37,578 bases of DNA, from the NCBI RefSeq assembly GCF_001695625.1, contig NZ_MBPN01000047.1, positions 1-37,578 of the forward strand, in the 5' to 3' direction. The notes beneath the pieces are model-generated. The model did not search any database and was not told the origin of the DNA. It saw only the letters and a program-made list of their open reading frames with translations. This DNA comes from Pseudomonas defluvii (lineage in GTDB: Bacteria > Pseudomonadota > Gammaproteobacteria > Pseudomonadales > Pseudomonadaceae). Within the stretch, counting starts at the first letter, position 1, and each line of letters begins with the position of its first letter. The position numbers and the translations under genes were made by a program. Below, piece by piece: positions 34,684 through 37,578 of this stretch.

Positions 34684-35586
34684 ATGCACGATTTGCCCGA
34701 TACCGACTACACCCAACGCTTCATCTTCGACGAAAGCGATGTTCGCGGTGAGCTGGTTGCGCTCGAGCGTAGTTACGCCGAAGTGCTGGCCAAGCACACC
34801 TATCCGGAGCCCGTCGCGCAACTGCTCGGGGAGCTGATGGCGGCAGCGGCGCTGCTGGTTGGCACGCTGAAATTTGATGGCCTGCTGATTCTTCAGGCAC
34901 GCTCTGAAGGCCCGGTTCCATTATTGATGGTTGAGTGCTCCAGCGAGCGCGAAATCCGCGGGCTGGCGCGTTACGATGCAGACCAGATAGGCGATACGGC
35001 GACCCTGAGCGAATTGATGCCGGACGGCGTACTCGCACTGACCGTCGACCCTACCAACGGCCAGCGTTACCAGGGCCTGGTAGACCTGGACGGGGAGGAC
35101 CTGTCGCAGTGCTTCACCAACTACTTCGTCATGTCCCAGCAGGTTGGCACGCGCTTCTGGCTCAAGGCCGATGGCAAAAACGCCCGTGGCATGTTGCTTC
35201 AACAACTGCCTGCCGATCGCCAGAAAGATGAAGACGATCGCGCCGCCAGCTGGCAGCACGTCACTGCCCTGGCCAGCACCCTGAGTGATGAAGAACTGCT
35301 TGGCCTGAACAACGAAACCATCCTTCACCGCCTGTACCACGAAGAGGCTGTGCGCCTGTTCGACATCCAGCCGCTGCGCTTCCGTTGCAGTTGCTCGCGC
35401 GAACGTTCGGGCAATGCACTGGTCAGCCTGGGTCAGGAAGATGCGCAGCAACTGCTGGCCGAGCATGGCGGTCATATCGAGATCGATTGCCAGTTCTGCA
35501 ACGAACGCTACCGGTTCGATGCTTCTGATGTGGCGCAATTGTTCGTAGGTGCGGGTGTTGAGGCGCCGTCAGATACTCGTCACTGA
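34684..35586 (+). CDS. hslO: redox-regulated chaperone Hsp33
   Basis: A 300-residue cytosolic holdase activated by oxidation. The zinc-binding redox switch is intact: C235-x-C237 (FRCSCS) and C269-x-x-C272 (DCQFCNERY). The N-terminal core has the usual [20 protein letters not shown] and [10 protein letters not shown]. The ATG at 34684 begins [17 protein letters not shown]; the longer frame covers the promoter region. It pairs functionally with hslR in heat and oxidative stress. Confidence 0.95.
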   Translation: MHDLPDTDYTQRFIFDESDVRGELVALERSYAEVLAKHTYPEPVAQLLGELMAAAALLVGTLKFDGLLILQARSEGPVPLLMVECSSEREIRGLARYDADQIGDTATLSELMPDGVLALTVDPTNGQRYQGLVDLDGEDLSQCFTNYFVMSQQVGTRFWLKADGKNARGMLLQQLPADRQKDEDDRAASWQHVTALASTLSDEELLGLNNETILHRLYHEEAVRLFDIQPLRFRCSCSRERSGNALVSLGQEDAQQLLAEHGGHIEIDCQFCNERYRFDASDVAQLFVGAGVEAPSDTRH

Positions 35587-35607
35587 AACGTTTAAGCTCA
35601 GGTAAAT

Positions 35608-35661
35608 CTCCTGTCGAATGGCGGAAAAGCGCCGTTCTGACAGGAGGGCTCTACTTTTTTT
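35608..35661 (+). terminator. hairpin and T-run after hslO
   Basis: Arms CTCCTGTC and GACAGGAG enclose a second stem (AATGGCG/CGCCGTT), 39 nt in all, followed after eight bases by seven T (35655-35661). It lies 22 nt after the hslO stop. It is a probable terminator, although the T-run is somewhat distant from the stem. Confidence 0.6.
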
Positions 35662-35678
35662 GGGCGTTTCTGGCATAA

Positions 35679-37310
<1,632 letters not shown>

Positions 37311-37331
37311 GTTGTCGCCAGCGTACTGACG

Positions 37332-37363
37332 AACCCCCGCTTTTTAGCGGGGGTTTGTTTTTT
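37332..37363 (+). terminator. Rho-independent terminator after pckA
   Basis: Perfect 10-bp stem AACCCCCGCT/AGCGGGGGTT with a TTTT loop, followed by a T-rich tail, 21 nt after the pckA stop. Confidence 0.95.
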
Positions 37364-37390
37364 AAGCCTAAAACATTCTGGCGTTGATCT

Positions 37391-37577
37391 CTGTGTGTGT
37401 TGGCTTGCCAATGATGCAGGCACTGCGTACCCACTGACACCGCGCCGATACCATCGCAGGCAAGCCAGCTCCCACAGAAAAGCAGTGTACTGCGCGGCCC
37501 CCTGTGGGAGTTGACTTGTCAACGATGCAGGCGCTGCGTATCCACGGACACCGCGCCGATACCATCGCAGGCAAGCC
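37391..37577. repeat. tandem REP-containing repeat after pckA
   Basis: Two copies of a 76-bp unit (37391-37466 and 37502-37577) recur with a 111-bp period and about 10 differences, each ending CGATACCATCGCAGGCAAGC. A Pseudomonas REP sequence (GCAGGCAAGCCAGCTCCCAC) ends the first copy and its inverted partner (CTGTGGGAG) opens the second, giving a REP pair. The second copy reaches the window edge and more may follow. Confidence 0.7.
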
Positions 37578-37578
37578 T

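Overview
The window is high-GC gammaproteobacterial chromosome. Gene content and order point to a Pseudomonas of the putida/fluorescens type: an ssuEADCBF sulfonate operon with lsfA, tauABCD, an OprD-family porin, SfnB-type oxidoreductases, gshA, tex, ompR-envZ, rimB-rimK, hslR, hslO and pckA, plus Pseudomonas-type REP palindromes. From memory, the order closely follows the P. putida ssu to pckA region; no database search was possible.

Layout. Positions 1-2857 hold two SfnB-family flavin oxidoreductases (the first cut by the window edge) and a two-repeat protein of unknown function, all on the minus strand. Positions 3042-4891 hold a minus-strand D-cysteine desulfhydrase/cystine ABC importer operon that is visibly damaged. 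One out-of-frame deletion joins the start of dcyD to the end of the binding-protein gene tcyJ, and a separate in-frame deletion removes the catalytic core of the ATPase. Serine acetyltransferase (epsC) is divergent from it, followed by a BCCT transporter (betT) with a BetI-like palindrome and a possible short leader ORF upstream. Positions 8250-11760 are tauABCD (minus). Positions 12227-19294 carry an OprD-like porin, lsfA and ssuEADCBF (plus). Much of positions 1-19300 therefore concerns scavenging sulfur from sulfonates, taurine and related compounds and turning it into cysteine. Several of these transcription units share an AT-rich upstream element that may be a common sulfur-starvation (CysB-type) promoter.

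Positions 19358-24901 are one very large minus-strand gene (1847 aa) resembling the Pseudomonas dermonecrotic-toxin/DUF6543 proteins. It lies between ssuF and a TetR regulator and looks like an accessory insertion. It has no recognisable secretion or immunity partner here. From 25019 the window returns to housekeeping genes: tetR, gshA, a hotdog thioesterase and tex (minus); ompR-envZ (plus); rimB-rimK (minus); hslR, hslO and pckA (plus); then a strong terminator and a REP pair.

No tRNA, rRNA, CRISPR array, insertion sequence or integrase was seen. The least ordinary items are the decayed cystine operon, the large toxin-like gene, the shared sulfur promoter element, and the betT leader.
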